5,538 bases of DNA from Oscillospiraceae bacterium (GTDB lineage Bacteria; Bacillota; Clostridia; Oscillospirales; Ruminococcaceae), in assembly GCA_016302655.1 (NCBI GenBank), contig JAEDNF010000118.1, positions 1 to 5,538 of the forward strand. The letters are read 5' to 3'. Below, in pieces: positions 4,542-5,538 of the stretch. Position 1 is the first letter of the stretch; each line of letters opens with the position of its first letter. The position numbers and the translations under genes were made by a program. Below the pieces are notes generated by a model. That model had not been told where the DNA came from. It saw only the letters and a program-made list of their open reading frames with translations, and searched no databases.

Positions 4542-5537
4542 ATGTATTTTGCAAAAGAGAACCGTTACGAAAAAATGATTTACAACCGCTGTGGGAACGG
4601 CGGACTTAAGCTATCCGCCGTATCGCTCGGACTGTGGCAGAACTTCGGCTTCGGCTCAAACTTTGCCAATGCGGAGCAGATGGTGCATACCGCATTCGAT
4701 CTCGGAATAACGCACTTTGACCTTGCCAACAACTACGGACATCCTTATAACGGAAGCGCCGAAGAGAACTTCGGAAAGATACTCGACAGGGGACTGAGGG
4801 AGTACCGTGACGAGCTGTGCATTTCAACCAAAGCAGGATATGATATGTGGCCCGGTCCGTACGGAGATAAGAACGGTTCAAGAAAATATCTTACAGCTTC
4901 GCTCGACCAGAGCCTTAAGCGCATGAAGCTCGACTATGTTGATATATTCTATCATCATGTGTTCGATCCCGGTACGCCGATAGAAGAAACTGCGCTTGCA
5001 CTTGATAATGCGGTACGGCAGGGCAAGGCGCTGTATGTCGGCATATCCAATTATAACAGACAGCAGACCGAGGAGATTCAGAAGATATTCAAAGAGCTCC
5101 GCACGCCGTTCATTCTCAATCAGCCGTCATACTCAATGCTTAACAGATGGGTGGAAAGAGACGGGCTTGACGAATATTGCCTGCAGAACAATGTAAGCCT
5201 TGCCGTATTCTCTCCGTTGTATCAGGGACTCCTTACCGACAAGTATCTGGGCGAGAATATTCCCGCCGATTCAAGAATAGGAAAGGGCGCAACCTGGATC
5301 GCAAACGAGCTTGACGACGCTATGAGGGCAAGGCTTGTACGGCTTAACGAAATAGCAAAGGGCAGAGGTCAGAAGCTGTCGCAGATGGCTCTGTCGTGGG
5401 TGCTTCACAATAAGGCGGTCGCAACCGTGCTTATCGGTGCAAGCAGACCTGAGCAGATAGCAGAAAATGTTGCCTGCATAGAAAAGCTCGACTTCACCGA
5501 AGAAGAGATAGCGGCAATAGAAGAGGCGCTGAAATAA
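4542..5537 (+). CDS. yghZ: Aldo/keto reductase, YghZ/L-glyceraldehyde-3-phosphate reductase type
   Basis: This is a complete 331-residue cytoplasmic NADPH-dependent reductase with a TIM-barrel fold (AKR14-like). E. coli YghZ reduces L-glyceraldehyde 3-phosphate and also acts on methylglyoxal; the substrate here is inferred from similarity. Family-specific stretches include FDLGITHFDLANNYG (52-66), GSAEENFGKIL, STKAGYDMWPGPYG (95-108), SRKYLTASLDQSLKRM (113-128), LDYVDIFYHH and LNQPSYSMLNRWV. The catalytic tetrad is D60, Y65, K97 and H139. The cofactor phosphate-binding segment is VLIGASRPEQIAEN (296-309). AGGAGG (4528-4533) lies 8 bases before the ATG at 4542. The N-terminal ENRYEKMIYNRCGNGGL matches the equivalent extension in YghZ, so the later Met12 is unlikely to be the start. 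The C-terminus is about 10-15 residues shorter than in E. coli. The TAA stop ends one base before the window edge, so any downstream gene or terminator is not visible. Confidence 0.93.
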   Translation: MYFAKENRYEKMIYNRCGNGGLKLSAVSLGLWQNFGFGSNFANAEQMVHTAFDLGITHFDLANNYGHPYNGSAEENFGKILDRGLREYRDELCISTKAGYDMWPGPYGDKNGSRKYLTASLDQSLKRMKLDYVDIFYHHVFDPGTPIEETALALDNAVRQGKALYVGISNYNRQQTEEIQKIFKELRTPFILNQPSYSMLNRWVERDGLDEYCLQNNVSLAVFSPLYQGLLTDKYLGENIPADSRIGKGATWIANELDDAMRARLVRLNEIAKGRGQKLSQMALSWVLHNKAVATVLIGASRPEQIAENVACIEKLDFTEEEIAAIEEALK

Positions 5538-5538
5538 A

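Overview
The window looks like chromosome from a moderate-GC Gram-positive gut anaerobe of the Clostridia, most likely near Ruminococcus/Oscillospiraceae. This rests on purine-rich Shine-Dalgarno sites (AAGGAGGG, AAAGGAG, AGGAGG), frequent ATA and AGA codons, a clostridial-type MnmA, and the pairing of a two-zinc-ribbon membrane protein with a TPM-domain protein. The genus is an inference from style and cannot be proved here. There are no mobile elements, CRISPR arrays, tRNA or rRNA genes.

Layout. Four full or partial genes are on the minus strand, read from right to left: metY (2817-4109), mnmA (1661-2740), a zinc-ribbon/tail-anchored protein of unknown function (475-1560), and the first 153 codons of a secreted TPM-domain protein (1-461, running off the left edge). 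On the plus strand, diverging from metY, is a complete aldo/keto reductase of the YghZ/L-glyceraldehyde-3-phosphate reductase type (4542-5537). The 432-base gap between metY and the reductase (4110-4541) is the most interesting part.

The gap holds two divergent promoters. The metY promoter has perfect TTGACA and TATAAT hexamers and an A/T tract upstream. It is embedded in an inverted pair of the 15-base element AAAACCTATC(T/A)GTTT, which looks like a repressor operator. The transcript would begin with a leader of about 230 nt. Inside it is a previously unannotated short ORF on the minus strand (4183-4254): 23 codons, GTG start, good Shine-Dalgarno, arginine-rich, with Cys codons at positions 18 and 20. 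The first Cys codon lies inside a perfect 9-bp helix that pairs back onto the short ORF's own ribosome-binding region, and two other helices compete for the same bases. Because MetY uses sulfide to make homocysteine (and in some family members cysteine), this reads as a candidate cysteine-sensing leader peptide controlling sulfur assimilation. It is a hypothesis from sequence, not a recognised family.

How the genes fit together. MetY puts sulfide into amino acids. MnmA, 76 bases downstream on the same strand with no clear promoter of its own, moves cysteine-derived sulfur into tRNA wobble uridine, so the two may share a sulfur-responsive transcript. The zinc-ribbon and TPM genes form a separate, tightly coupled envelope-related pair with their own promoter. 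The reductase is probably an independent carbonyl-detoxifying or redox enzyme.
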